62,535 nt of DNA from CAZJAH01 sp964544155 (GCA_964544155.1 CAZJAH010000015.1:1-62535); one strand, 5' to 3'. Numbered from the stretch's first letter, positions 8,322-17,504 are shown. The notes: generated from the letters alone by a model not told the origin. Numbers and translations are program-made.

Positions 8322-9293
8322 ATGAAAGAAATTCAGTTTCTCCATAAAAATAAGAATAAATGGCAACAGTTTGAAGATATTATTAAATCCGGCAAAAAAA
8401 TCGACCCGGATAAACTTTCAGACTTGTACATTCAGGTGATGGACGATTTGTCTTACGCTCGGACTTTCTATCCGCGAAGTTCCGTAGTAAGATATTTGAA
8501 TCAGCTCTCTTCGAGCGTACACTCAGCAGTGTATTCCACAAAAAGGGAAAGCTACCAGCGTATTAAAACATTTTGGCTGAAGGAAGTGCCACTTGTATTT
8601 TATGATTTAAGGAAATACATTTTCATTTCTTTGCTTATCATATCGATAAGCGTATTGATCGGAGCAGTATCATCGGCAAACGATAATCAGTTTGTGAGGT
8701 TAATTCTTGGCGACGCTTACGTGAATATGACTGAACAAAATATTGCCGAAGGCGATCCACTGGCGGTTTACAAAGATGAAAATCAGGTAGGCATGTTCTT
8801 TGGAATAACTCTGAATAATATCTGGGTTACCTTCCGGACATTTGCATTCGGAGTGTTATTTATTTTTGGAACCGCTTATGTATTATTCGTTAATGGAGTG
8901 ATGCTCGGCGCTTTTCATCATATGTTTTATAAGCACGGCGTGCTAATGGATGCCTTCAAAACGGTATGGATACACGGCACACTTGAGATCAGCGCCATAG
9001 TTATAGCCGGCGCCGCGGGAATACTGCTGGGCAGCAGCTTTCTATTCCCCGGAACCTATCCCCGGATGGCTTCATTCCGTATGGGCGCAAAGAAAGGCGC
9101 AAAGGCCATAGCAGGCCTTGTGCCTATCTTCATTTTGGCCGGCTTGCTTGAATCCTTCGTTACCCGATACACCGAAATGCCTCTCTTTTTAACGATATTT
9201 ATTATTGGGTCATCATTATTTTTTGTGGTATTTTACTATATTGTTTATCCAGGGATGTTATCAAAAAGGAAACAGGAAAATGGAATTAATTGA
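8322..9293 (+). CDS. SpoIIM-like (DUF95) integral membrane protein
   Basis: The 323-residue protein has an N-terminal cytoplasmic part of about 95 residues with helical, charged sequence, then about six transmembrane segments. Family hallmarks are FVNGVMLGAFHHMFYKHG, HGTLEISAIVIAGAAG and LLESFVTR. Despite the name this family occurs widely in non-sporulating bacteria, beside RDD and MoxR genes, and is predicted to be a membrane component of that module. The start is the ATG at 8322, preceded by AAAAGG; the open frame continues upstream but only as antisense of the RDD gene. The 3' end overlaps the next gene by 14 nt, which suggests coupled translation. Confidence 0.9.
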   Translation: MKEIQFLHKNKNKWQQFEDIIKSGKKIDPDKLSDLYIQVMDDLSYARTFYPRSSVVRYLNQLSSSVHSAVYSTKRESYQRIKTFWLKEVPLVFYDLRKYIFISLLIISISVLIGAVSSANDNQFVRLILGDAYVNMTEQNIAEGDPLAVYKDENQVGMFFGITLNNIWVTFRTFAFGVLFIFGTAYVLFVNGVMLGAFHHMFYKHGVLMDAFKTVWIHGTLEISAIVIAGAAGILLGSSFLFPGTYPRMASFRMGAKKGAKAIAGLVPIFILAGLLESFVTRYTEMPLFLTIFIIGSSLFFVVFYYIVYPGMLSKRKQENGIN

Positions 9294-10185
9294 ATTTGAA
9301 AAGCGCAGAGATATTGGCGATCTCATTAGTGTTACATTTAACTTCCTCAAAAGTGAAATGAAGCTTTTCTTTAAACCACTTTTACTAATACTTATACCTT
9401 TTTCACTTATAGTCAGCCTTGTTTCCACTTTATCGGCAATGGGAAGCTTTGAAGCCCTTAGGGAAATGAACTTCGAAAATAATAATATTGGTTATTCCAT
9501 AATTTTGGGATTTCTTACTTTTTTGTGGTATTTGATTTCAACTGCTTACAGTATAGGGTACATCAAAGCCTATATCAGGCATAACGGCCAATTAAATCAA
9601 GAACTTATATCTGAGGAGATAAAGTCATATGCAAAAAAAATATCTCTGGCCTATTTAGCTTCTGTATTATCAATAATTTTAATATCTATTATTCTGATAT
9701 CTCTTAATGTAGCCCTATTCTATGCCGGAATAGTCTTTGCTATCGCTATAACAGCTCCTGTTTCGATAGTAATATTAATTTATTTATCTAATATTCTGAT
9801 ATTGGTAACTCCGATCGCGTCATTTGAGGGCGACATCAAAAATGCCTTTAAAAGGGCTTTTACACTGATTAAGAACTATTGGTGGTTTACATTTGGAGCT
9901 TTACTATTAATGGTTATTATTAGTTCGGCTGTAATTGCAATTTTTTCCGTGCCGGTTTATGTTTATACCATAATGAAAGGTATTGTTTATGGTACAACAC
10001 AGCAATTGGATGTAAACCCTGTTTTATTATATGTTGCTTCGTTTATCAGCAATTTGGGAATTATAGGTTCGGTGTTTACTGTTGTTATGCTTGTTTTCCA
10101 CTATTTCAATCTTATAACAAGGAAAGAGAATCCCGAACTAATGAACAGAATAGACCAGTTGGGAACGGATACGGAAACAGCCTGA
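9280..10185 (+). CDS. Polytopic membrane protein of the MoxR/DUF58 module
   Basis: The protein is 301 residues when started at the ATG at 9280, which has AAAAAGGAAACAGG just upstream. It has a short charged N terminus (MELIEFEKRRDIGDLISVTF) and then about six long hydrophobic segments, resembling the glycerophosphodiester phosphodiesterase membrane-domain or DUF4013-like proteins that often sit in this neighbourhood. The stretch GDIKNAFKRAFTLIKNYWWF between late helices is characteristic of such proteins. The gene overlaps the SpoIIM-like gene by 14 nt and lies 6 nt before the DUF4129 gene. Its role is unknown; membership of the module is inferred from position. Confidence 0.85.
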   Translation: MELIEFEKRRDIGDLISVTFNFLKSEMKLFFKPLLLILIPFSLIVSLVSTLSAMGSFEALREMNFENNNIGYSIILGFLTFLWYLISTAYSIGYIKAYIRHNGQLNQELISEEIKSYAKKISLAYLASVLSIILISIILISLNVALFYAGIVFAIAITAPVSIVILIYLSNILILVTPIASFEGDIKNAFKRAFTLIKNYWWFTFGALLLMVIISSAVIAIFSVPVYVYTIMKGIVYGTTQQLDVNPVLLYVASFISNLGIIGSVFTVVMLVFHYFNLITRKENPELMNRIDQLGTDTETA

Positions 10186-10191
10186 AACAAT

Positions 10192-10935
10192 ATGAATTTA
10201 ATGATAATGAAACATGCGGGATTTAGAGTGGCAATTACGGCCGTTCTTATATTCCTGTTTGCCCATGTACTTCCGGCAGATACAACAGATCAGATTACGG
10301 ATATCCCAATTGATTCCTCAAAAATTGAAATAAAATCGCCCGATATAAATAAGCTCGAACAGCATAAAGCCGAATTAAGAGATAATTATTTCGGAGAACC
10401 CCTCGAAGAAGATCTCATTGAGAAATTAAAAAAAGAATTTATGCTATGGCTGCAAAGATTTTTTTTCGGCAAAGGCCGTACGGTATGGGATATTCTGGGC
10501 CTGATGGTAGTTATTGCTGTTATTATTCTTATCATCTATTTAATAGCAAGCGGAAAAGTTCCCTGGATCCTTAAACATAAGGAACTGCCCGGAGGAAAAA
10601 CAATTGCAGGGGATATTCAGGATATTAAAAAAACCAACCTGAACAGCCTGCTAAAACAAGCGCTGGAAGAGCAAAACTACAGGGAAGCTGTTAGATACAG
10701 ATTCCTGATTGTTCTCAAACAGCTTAATCAGGATGGGCACATTGAATGGATGCCCGATAAAACAAATACAGAATATTTGAAAGAAATTAAAGACCCTGCT
10801 CTGAAAGACAGCTTTGGCAAGATCTGCTATGTATTTGAGCATGTTTGGTACGGAGGATTTTCAGTTTCCGGAGAAATTTACCTCAGGATAGACCGTGAAC
10901 TGCAGCTTCCTGAGCTCAGGGAGGATACAGCATGA
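10192..10935 (+). CDS. DUF4129-domain membrane protein
   Basis: This 247-residue protein has an N-terminal hydrophobic segment that may be a signal anchor, then a periplasmic part of about 80 residues. A transmembrane helix (ILGLMVVIAVIILIIYLIAS, near residues 100-119) follows. The cytoplasmic C-terminal domain has the DUF4129 pattern YREAVRYRFLIVLKQL, then TNTEYLKEI, then YVFEHVWYGGFSVS. DUF4129 genes are regular partners of MoxR ATPases, and some actinobacterial or archaeal relatives are fused to transglutaminase domains, which are absent here. The stop overlaps the next start as ATGA, so the two are translationally coupled. Starts at 10201 or 10207 are also possible. Confidence 0.85.
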   Translation: MNLMIMKHAGFRVAITAVLIFLFAHVLPADTTDQITDIPIDSSKIEIKSPDINKLEQHKAELRDNYFGEPLEEDLIEKLKKEFMLWLQRFFFGKGRTVWDILGLMVVIAVIILIIYLIASGKVPWILKHKELPGGKTIAGDIQDIKKTNLNSLLKQALEEQNYREAVRYRFLIVLKQLNQDGHIEWMPDKTNTEYLKEIKDPALKDSFGKICYVFEHVWYGGFSVSGEIYLRIDRELQLPELREDTA

Positions 10936-12140
10936 CATACCGCATCTTCCTGGCAATTGTCCTGGTTATCGTTGTGATCTTTTTAATATGGGCCGGTGGG
11001 AAAAGGCCTCTGAACTGGCATCCTACCTTTTTTGACGGCGATAAACAGCCCTACGGAACTTACGTTTTAAGGGATATTCTCCCCACAATGTTCAGTAAAG
11101 GAGTAAGCGATATTTCCATTCCTCTTTCGGATACTCTTTCGAAAGTAAAAGGATCAGGCAAAAACTTTATAATGATCGGCAACACAAACTTTTATGATAT
11201 GGATACTGAAGAACTTATGTATTGGGTATCCAATGGCAATAACGCATTTATATCAACTAATAGCCTGTTTTTGCATAAATTGACAGATACACTGGGTATA
11301 GATATTGAATATTATCTTAAAAGCATGGATTTCATGAGAATGCAAAGAGGATTATATTCTACGAGTATGACTTTGACTAATCCTAATCTGGACGGACATG
11401 AATACAAATATATAATTAGGGATTTTGAAAGATATATAAATGTTGACAGCCTAATTCCGGGTACCCGCGTACTCGGTAAATACATCAAAAGCACAAGTAC
11501 TCCGGATACTCTTTCCAGTTTGAACTTTATACAAATACCTTATGGAGATGGGAATTTCTATCTTCACAGCTTTCCTTATGCCTTTACTAATTATCACCTG
11601 ACTGCCGAAGAGTATAAATACGCCGTAGCAGCTCTCTCATATCTGCCGAATGAGCATGTTCTCTGGTACAGGTATCACAATAAGGACTATTTTGTTTCAC
11701 AAAGCCCATTGAGGTATATACTCTCACAGCCTGAACTTAGGGACGCTTTTTATATAGCCTTAGCTTCGATATTGCTATTTATGGTATTTACTTTTAAAAG
11801 AAAGCAAAAGGCTATACCTATAGTCAGGCCGCCGCGCAATCATACTCTGGATTTCGCCGCGACTTTGGGGAGCCTTTATTTCGAGCGTTCCGCGAATGAA
11901 GATATAGCTGAAAAGAAAATCCTTCACTTCAAAGAATATGTCAGTTCGAAGCTTCGCTGCAAGCCTGATGATAAAGCAGCTATAGCCGCCCGCTCAGGTG
12001 TAGAGCCGGACATTATTGATAATATTTTCAAAAAAATCGATGAGATCAAAAGCGCCAAATATATTAACGACAAAAAATTGATTGAACTAAGCAAAGAAAT
12101 TGATAAATTTTATATGAGGATGAAACATGGAAGAAAATAA
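10932..12140 (+). CDS. DUF4350-domain membrane protein
   Basis: The 402-residue protein begins with a transmembrane segment (residues 3-22). It continues into an extracytoplasmic DUF4350-like domain that opens with FFDGDKQPYGTYVLRDILP and resembles GATase-like or ABC-type folds. A second transmembrane helix (about 275-292) follows, and then a cytoplasmic region with HTLDFAATLGSLYFER and a helical tail. The N-in/C-in topology with a large periplasmic domain is typical. The gene overlaps both neighbours (4 nt upstream, 14 nt downstream with moxR). DUF4350 proteins are known only as companions of MoxR and DUF58 proteins, so a role in assembling an envelope complex is inference. Confidence 0.85.
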   Translation: MTYRIFLAIVLVIVVIFLIWAGGKRPLNWHPTFFDGDKQPYGTYVLRDILPTMFSKGVSDISIPLSDTLSKVKGSGKNFIMIGNTNFYDMDTEELMYWVSNGNNAFISTNSLFLHKLTDTLGIDIEYYLKSMDFMRMQRGLYSTSMTLTNPNLDGHEYKYIIRDFERYINVDSLIPGTRVLGKYIKSTSTPDTLSSLNFIQIPYGDGNFYLHSFPYAFTNYHLTAEEYKYAVAALSYLPNEHVLWYRYHNKDYFVSQSPLRYILSQPELRDAFYIALASILLFMVFTFKRKQKAIPIVRPPRNHTLDFAATLGSLYFERSANEDIAEKKILHFKEYVSSKLRCKPDDKAAIAARSGVEPDIIDNIFKKIDEIKSAKYINDKKLIELSKEIDKFYMRMKHGRK

Positions 12141-13170
12141 TAAAGAAGAACTTCCGGAAAACCAAGGGAACGAGCAAAAGCCTGAAAAAGAAGCACCAGA
12201 AGAAAGCTTTGCGCCGAGGATAGACCTCAGCAGCCTTAAGGATAAAACCGGCAGGGTAATGGAAGAATCCTCCAAAGTACTGGTTGACATGAAAGGCCAC
12301 ACACGTATTATACTCATTGCAATGATCTGCGAAGGGCATGTGCTGCTGGAAGGCGTACCCGGTATTGCTAAAACGCTCATGGCTAAAACTATGGCAAAAC
12401 TGATCGAAGCGGAATTTGCCCGGCTTCAGTTTACGCCCGACCTGATGCCTTCGGATGTTACGGGAACTTATGTTTTCAATCCCAAAATTGTTGAATTCGA
12501 ACTGAAAAAAGGCCCTATCTTCACAAATGTTGTACTGGTGGATGAAATAAATCGCGCTCCCGCGAAAACTCAGTCAGCACTCTTTGAAGTAATGGAAGAA
12601 AAGCAGGTAACCATCGAAGGTAAAACCAACATAATGCCCTTTCCCTTTCTGGTTCTTGCCACGCAGAACCCTATTGAATTTGAGGGCACATACAGGCTCC
12701 CGGAAGCGCAGATTGACCGATTTATGTTTAAAATACTCATAGATTATCCGAGTGAAGCAAGCGAAAGGGAAGTTCTCAAAATCAAAAATGAAAATCCCGG
12801 CCACACGGATATCAGCGGCATAAAGCCGGTGATAAGCAAAGATGATCTCAGGAAATTCCGCTCTATGATGTATGAGGTACATGTGGAAGATTACCTGCTT
12901 GATTATATTAATTCAATCGTCAGGTCTACACGGCACAATTCGCAAATATTCCTCGGGGCTTCGCCGAGGGCGGCCATATCACTGCTGTTCGCTTCCAAAG
13001 CTTATGCCGCTTTGGAAGGCAGGGATTTCGTTAAGCCGGAAGATATTCACGAAATGGCGCTGCCGGCATTAAGGCACAGGATAATACTTACATCCGAAAT
13101 TGAAATGGAAGGCAGAACTGAAGATGAAGTTATAAGAGGAATCATGGCAAATATAGAAATACCCAGATGA
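12127..13170 (+). CDS. MoxR-family AAA+ ATPase
   Basis: The 347-residue cytoplasmic ATPase has an acidic tail of about 30 residues and then the AAA_3 core. Walker A is GVPGIAKT at residues 76-83, Walker B is VVLVDEINRAPAKTQSALFE, and the sensor region VLATQNPIEFEGTYRLPEAQ and AAA-lid ASPRAAISLL are all intact. MoxR proteins act as chaperone-like ATPases that mature or insert metal cofactors or activate partner proteins, usually together with VWA/DUF58 proteins. Here the partner is the DUF58 gene directly downstream, which overlaps the stop as ATGA. No VWA-domain BatA/BatB gene accompanies it, which distinguishes it from the Bacteroides Bat operon. Confidence 0.95.
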   Translation: MEENNKEELPENQGNEQKPEKEAPEESFAPRIDLSSLKDKTGRVMEESSKVLVDMKGHTRIILIAMICEGHVLLEGVPGIAKTLMAKTMAKLIEAEFARLQFTPDLMPSDVTGTYVFNPKIVEFELKKGPIFTNVVLVDEINRAPAKTQSALFEVMEEKQVTIEGKTNIMPFPFLVLATQNPIEFEGTYRLPEAQIDRFMFKILIDYPSEASEREVLKIKNENPGHTDISGIKPVISKDDLRKFRSMMYEVHVEDYLLDYINSIVRSTRHNSQIFLGASPRAAISLLFASKAYAALEGRDFVKPEDIHEMALPALRHRIILTSEIEMEGRTEDEVIRGIMANIEIPR

Positions 13171-14501
13171 TAAATATTCTAAAAGCATTATACTTCGAAA
13201 GCAGGTTTTACACGGGGATAATTTTAATTATCCTGCTTTACATACTGGCAAACGCATACAGCTTTCTCTATATGCCGGCGCAAATAATACTTGTACTGTT
13301 CCTTTCCGTTACTGCTGCCGATATATTGATGCTGTTCAATAAAAAAGATGGCATCGAAGCACAAAGAATACTGCCTGCAAAGTTTTCTAACGGAGATGAT
13401 AATCCGGTAAAGATGAATATAATTTCAAATTATGATTTTAAAGTAAAATGCGAAATAATCGACGAATTGCCCGATCAGTTCCAGAAGCGCGATTTTTCCA
13501 TGGAAGCTGAATATAACAAGGGATATTCAAGATCACCGGAATATTTCCTGAATCCTGTACGCAGGGGCAGCTATCAATTCGGTGCTTTGAATATCTACGT
13601 TTCCGGGCCGGTAAATCTCGTCAGACGACGGTACCGCTTTTCACAGGATGCCGCAGTGAAAGTTTATCCTTCATTTTTGCAAATGAAATATTATGAACAA
13701 ATGGTCCTTGCCAATAAATTCTCACATACCGGATTAAAGCGTATAAGGCGGCTGGGAAACACTCTGGAATTCGAGCAGATATCTAATTATACCCCCGGAG
13801 ATGACTACCGCACAATAAACTGGAAGGCATCAGCGCGTCGTGATGAACTTATGGTAAACAAATACCGCGATGAAACCATGCAGGATATTATTTGCATGAT
13901 TGACGGAGGCAGGCAGATGAAAATGCCCTTTGAGGGGATGACACTTCTCGATTATGCCGTGAATGCCTCTTTGGCGTTATCGAATATTGTTATCAAAAAG
14001 AAGGATAAGCCGGGGCTTATTCGCTTTTCTGATAAAGTATATGATTATCTGGCTCCTTCTAACAGAAAAGGCCAGATGCAAAAAATGATGGATATGCTTT
14101 ATAATATCGATACAAATTTCAGCGAAAGCGATTTCGCTATGATACCCGGTTATCTCCGCCGCGTAGTCAAGAAACGCAGCATGGTAATGCTCTTCACCAA
14201 TTTTGAATCCTACCAAAGCATGATTCGGAATATCGAGGCATTCAGGATGATCGCCGCCGATCACCTCTTAGCCGTGATTTTCTTCGAAAATACAGAGCTT
14301 GATAAGCTGATCTACAGCAACCCCACTAAAACAAACCATGTTTATACAAAAGTTATAGCAGAAAAGCTCGCCCTGGAGAAACACAAAATCATCCGTGAAC
14401 TGAACAAACACCGCATTCATACTGTTTTCACTCCGCCGAAAGATCTTTCCCTCGAATCAATTAACAAATATCTCGAAATCAAAGCCAGAAGGCTTCTTTG
14501 A
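13167..14501 (+). CDS. DUF58-domain protein, MoxR partner
   Basis: This 444-residue protein has two N-terminal hydrophobic segments (about residues 16-33 and 36-53) and a beta-rich middle. It carries the DUF58 signature TPGDDYRTINWKASARRDEL, followed by VNKYRDETMQDIICMIDGGR, which leads into a VWA-like fold. The Asp/Gly placement in MIDGGRQM resembles a degenerate metal-ion adhesion site. DUF58 proteins are the standard partners of MoxR ATPases. The gene is the last of the six-gene operon and is followed by a hairpin at 14526-14552. Its molecular function is not known for any close relative I can name. Confidence 0.92.
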   Translation: MINILKALYFESRFYTGIILIILLYILANAYSFLYMPAQIILVLFLSVTAADILMLFNKKDGIEAQRILPAKFSNGDDNPVKMNIISNYDFKVKCEIIDELPDQFQKRDFSMEAEYNKGYSRSPEYFLNPVRRGSYQFGALNIYVSGPVNLVRRRYRFSQDAAVKVYPSFLQMKYYEQMVLANKFSHTGLKRIRRLGNTLEFEQISNYTPGDDYRTINWKASARRDELMVNKYRDETMQDIICMIDGGRQMKMPFEGMTLLDYAVNASLALSNIVIKKKDKPGLIRFSDKVYDYLAPSNRKGQMQKMMDMLYNIDTNFSESDFAMIPGYLRRVVKKRSMVMLFTNFESYQSMIRNIEAFRMIAADHLLAVIFFENTELDKLIYSNPTKTNHVYTKVIAEKLALEKHKIIRELNKHRIHTVFTPPKDLSLESINKYLEIKARRLL

Positions 14502-14525
14502 TTGGTATCCCTTTATATAAATAAA

Positions 14526-14552
14526 AACAGCCCGCATTTACTGCAGGCTGTT
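14526..14552. terminator. Hairpin downstream of the DUF58 gene
   Basis: AACAGCC (14526-14532) pairs with GGCTGTT (14546-14552), with an additional inner GC/GC pair. On the plus strand no T run follows, whereas on the minus strand the stem is followed by TTTTTATTTATA. It sits where the operon should end, but the T tract points the other way, so its role is uncertain. Confidence 0.4.
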
Positions 14553-14710
14553 CAAAAAAGGAATTTAAAATGAAAAACAAAATAAATTGCTAATCACTTT
14601 TAACTCAAAAATAATTCATATGATGACAGATCCTGACGCCTTGTAATTTTTCAAGAAATTTTTCATAACTTAGTTTGATAATTTGTTTATTAAGATTACA
14701 GAAAGTTTAT

Positions 14711-16915
14711 ATGGCAGGCCCCAAGCCAATTATGTACGTTAAAGGTGTCGGCCCCAGAAGGGCCGCAGTACTTGAATCCGAGGGTATCCACCATTCTCTT
14801 GACATGCTCAAGTATACCCCTGTATCATATATTGAAAGAGACGCATCCAAATCGATCAAACAGCTTACATTCGATTTCAGGTCCGGTTTCTCAGATGAAA
14901 TTATCCCGCCTGTAAATTTCCGGAATGAAACTACCATTGTAGCTGAAATATTTTCCAAACAGTTGAACAGGGCCGGCAAACACAGAAAAATGCTCACGCT
15001 CAGCATAAGCGACGAAAGCAATATGTCAGCGAAAGTAAATTTCTGGAATATGACTGATTATTTCGATAAAATTTATAAAAAAGGACAAATGATAGCCGTA
15101 AGCGGCAAACCGGAGCTCGACCGCTACGGTCTAATGACTTTTACTCATCCTGAAATTGATATTATCGAACCCGAAGATAAAGAACTTTATGCTAAAGGTG
15201 CCATCCTTCCCAAATACCGGCTGACCGAGAAAATGCGCAGGGCCGGATTCAGCATACGGTTAATGCGAGGGATAATGGAAGAGATAATCAGAGATGAGCT
15301 TTACTTAATAAAGGAACGCCTGCCAAAGAGTTTAGCAGAGGAAATGCAACTGCTTGATATATGGCAGGCGTACAAGGCCCTGCATTTCCCTGAAAGCCCC
15401 GAAATACTCGAAAAAGCTATATTCAGGATGAAATTCGAAGAGCTTTTTTTCTATCAGCTCGCTATCGGTTTAAAGAAAAAACAGGCTGATGTGACCTTAA
15501 AAGGAATAACGATGAATCCGAAAAGCCCTTCTGCCAGGAAACTGTATGATTCACTGCCTTTTCAGTTAACCCCCGACCAGAAAAAAGTGATTCGTGAAAT
15601 AGCCTCGGATATGCAAAGCGGCAAACCCATGAGCCGGCTGCTCCAGGGTGATGTGGGCTCCGGTAAGACTATTGTGGCTGTGCTCAGCGCGCTCATTGCT
15701 ATTGACGAAGGCTATCAGGCCGCATTTATGGCGCCTACGGAAATACTCGCTGAGCAGCATTATAAGAATATTATCCGCTACCTTGAAGGCATTGATGCCG
15801 AAGCGGTACTGATTAAAGGCAGCCAGAAAACGGCCTTGAGACGCGACGCTCTTGAGAGGATAAGTTCAGGCAGGGCCTCGGTAATAGTGGGGACTCATGC
15901 GCTATTCCAGAATGATATACTTTACCGCAACCTTGGCCTTATAATCATAGATGAGCAGCACCGGTTCGGTGTAGCACAGAGAGCCGAACTTATTAATATT
16001 GCAAAAAGCTCGCACAACGGAAAGCTGGTGGCGCCGCATATACTCGTGATGACCGCCACCCCCATACCGAGAACAATTACGATGACTCTTTACGGCGATC
16101 TTGATGTATCGGTCATAAAGCAAAAGCCCGGTGGAAGAAAGCCAATTATCACCAAAGTCGCGTTTGATTCAGCAAGGGAGGATGTTTATAATTTTATCAG
16201 GGAAAAGATTAGCCACGGCAATCAGGCCTATATAGTTTACCCACTGGTAGAGAAGTCTGATAAGCTTGAACTGAAAGCTGCCACAGAGCATTTTGATTTT
16301 ATTGGCAATGATGCTTTCCCGGGATATCCCTGCGGATTGCTGCATGGCCAGATGAAGGCCGAAGAAAAAGATCTGGTAATGGAAAAATTCCTTAATAAGG
16401 AATATAAATTACTGATTTCAACAACTGTCATCGAAGTTGGAATCGATGTACCTAACGCTACGGTAATGCTTATCGAAGATGCCGAAAGGTTCGGGCTGTC
16501 GCAGTTACACCAGTTGAGGGGCCGCGTGGGAAGAGGTGCAGATCAGTCATACTGCATATTGATGACTAAAGATCATTTCAAATACAGGATAAAGGACAAA
16601 TCAAAAAGGGATGAAGAACAAAAATCTGCTGTTATAAGGCTTCGTACAATGGAAGCAACCAACGACGGCTTCGAAATAGCATCGGTTGATTTGAAGTTAC
16701 GCGGCCCGGGTGATATACTTGGCACTAAGCAAAGCGGCCTGCCCGATTTTAAATTCGCTGATATAGTTAATGACGGAGATATTATAACTCTGGCCCGTGA
16801 AAAAGCTTTTTCACTGATTAATGAAGACCCGTCGCTTAAGCTGCCGCATAATCTTGCTGTTAGAGAGCATTTTTTTAATACATTCGCCGGTGGGAGATAT
16901 TTTGACATAGCCTGA
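14711..16915 (+). CDS. recG: ATP-dependent DNA helicase RecG
   Basis: The 734-residue protein is full length for RecG, which unwinds branched DNA and reverses stalled replication forks. The N-terminal wedge region starts with a helix-hairpin-helix-like VKGVGPRRAAVLESEGI, and the OB-fold part follows. Helicase motifs are all present: LLQGDVGSGKT (Walker A), IIDEQHRFGVAQR (motif II), MTATPIPRTI (motif III), TTVIEVGIDVPNATVM (motif V) and QLHQLRGRVGRG (motif VI). The ATG at 14711 is chosen because it directly precedes the conserved N terminus; a TTG at 14675 would add twelve residues. The gene stands alone, with a terminator beginning 7 nt after the stop codon. Confidence 0.96.
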   Translation: MAGPKPIMYVKGVGPRRAAVLESEGIHHSLDMLKYTPVSYIERDASKSIKQLTFDFRSGFSDEIIPPVNFRNETTIVAEIFSKQLNRAGKHRKMLTLSISDESNMSAKVNFWNMTDYFDKIYKKGQMIAVSGKPELDRYGLMTFTHPEIDIIEPEDKELYAKGAILPKYRLTEKMRRAGFSIRLMRGIMEEIIRDELYLIKERLPKSLAEEMQLLDIWQAYKALHFPESPEILEKAIFRMKFEELFFYQLAIGLKKKQADVTLKGITMNPKSPSARKLYDSLPFQLTPDQKKVIREIASDMQSGKPMSRLLQGDVGSGKTIVAVLSALIAIDEGYQAAFMAPTEILAEQHYKNIIRYLEGIDAEAVLIKGSQKTALRRDALERISSGRASVIVGTHALFQNDILYRNLGLIIIDEQHRFGVAQRAELINIAKSSHNGKLVAPHILVMTATPIPRTITMTLYGDLDVSVIKQKPGGRKPIITKVAFDSAREDVYNFIREKISHGNQAYIVYPLVEKSDKLELKAATEHFDFIGNDAFPGYPCGLLHGQMKAEEKDLVMEKFLNKEYKLLISTTVIEVGIDVPNATVMLIEDAERFGLSQLHQLRGRVGRGADQSYCILMTKDHFKYRIKDKSKRDEEQKSAVIRLRTMEATNDGFEIASVDLKLRGPGDILGTKQSGLPDFKFADIVNDGDIITLAREKAFSLINEDPSLKLPHNLAVREHFFNTFAGGRYFDIA

Positions 16916-16921
16916 TCAATC

Positions 16922-16962
16922 GACAAAATTGTTGATAAGTAACGTCAATTTTGTCATTTTTT
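16922..16962 (+). terminator. Rho-independent terminator of recG
   Basis: GACAAAATTG (16922-16931) and CAATTTTGTC (16946-16955) form a perfect 10-bp stem with a 14-nt loop, followed by ATTTTTTAT. It isolates recG from the next gene. Confidence 0.8.
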
Positions 16963-17006
16963 ATATGATTGGATTACCCCCTGATCTGAAAATCAAATAA
17001 TCATAT
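16963..17006. promoter_or_regulatory. Inverted repeat, candidate upstream activator site
   Basis: ATATGATT (16963-16970) is matched by AATCATAT (16999-17006), centred about 70 nt upstream of the sigma-54-like promoter. Sigma-54 promoters require an activator bound upstream at roughly this distance, so this repeat is a candidate binding site. The evidence is position and symmetry only. Confidence 0.35.
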
Positions 17007-17053
17007 TAGATTTCAAGCGGGATATGGAAAAAAAAGTAATTGTTTCTTGAATC

Positions 17054-17069
17054 TGGCATAGCGCTTGCA
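17054..17069 (+). promoter_or_regulatory. Sigma-54 (-24/-12) promoter
   Basis: TGGCAT (17054-17059), five spacer bases and TTGCA (17065-17069) match the RpoN consensus TGGCAC-N5-TTGCA, with the invariant GG and GC exactly 10 nt apart. Only the C at the sixth position is replaced by T. Transcription should start near 17080, about 14 nt before the start codon at 17094. Confidence 0.75.
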
Positions 17070-17093
17070 TAAATTAGTTATGAGGTAAATAAT

Positions 17094-17459
17094 ATGAATT
17101 TTAAAATACTTATAATAATTATATCCGGCATGCTTTTCTTATCGGAAGCAGCTTATGCTCAAAAGGCGCCGGAAAGTGACAGTTCGGCATCCCTAAGACT
17201 GAATCCCGAATTTAGTGATGCCGATAATGAAGGTATTGACGACAGGCTCAGCGCCAGAGATAGCTGCATGGGGAATTGCGGCGGCCGGCATAAGCATCAT
17301 CAGCGTGCTCACAGAAGAGACCGTTTTATAGATAAAGACGGAGACGGCATTAACGACCACCGCTGCCGCGGAATGGGCCTTTTCAAGGGCAGAGGCAAAG
17401 GAAAAGCAGCCAAAGGAAACCCAAATCAGAAAAATCAATTTAATAATTCCGGAAAATGA
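17094..17459 (+). CDS. Small secreted His-rich protein with calcium-type DxDxDG loops
   Basis: This 121-residue precursor has a clear signal peptide (MNFKILIIIISGMLFLSEAA, cleavage near YAQ). The mature part has two acidic loops, DADNEGIDDR at 42-51 and DKDGDGINDHR at 80-90, resembling thrombospondin type 3 or EF-hand-like calcium loops. Between them lies a basic, histidine-rich stretch with two cysteines (CMGNCGGRHKHHQ), and the C terminus is rich in Gly and Lys. Metal or calcium binding is likely; the family is unknown to me. The gene has its own sigma-54-type promoter and its own terminator, so it should be a single-gene unit under inducible control. TGAGG at 17081-17085 may be the ribosome binding site. 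Confidence 0.8.
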   Translation: MNFKILIIIISGMLFLSEAAYAQKAPESDSSASLRLNPEFSDADNEGIDDRLSARDSCMGNCGGRHKHHQRAHRRDRFIDKDGDGINDHRCRGMGLFKGRGKGKAAKGNPNQKNQFNNSGK

Positions 17460-17504
17460 TAATCTAATTATAGCTTAAGACTGTTTATTAAAAATAAAAA
17501 AACT

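Noticed and set aside
8322..9293. Evidence for sporulation from a SpoIIM-like gene
   Set aside because: The family is widespread in non-sporulating bacteria and no other sporulation gene is present.
14570..14593. Seven-codon frame after the DUF58 gene
   Set aside because: Far too short and not linked to a downstream gene; no leader function can be argued.
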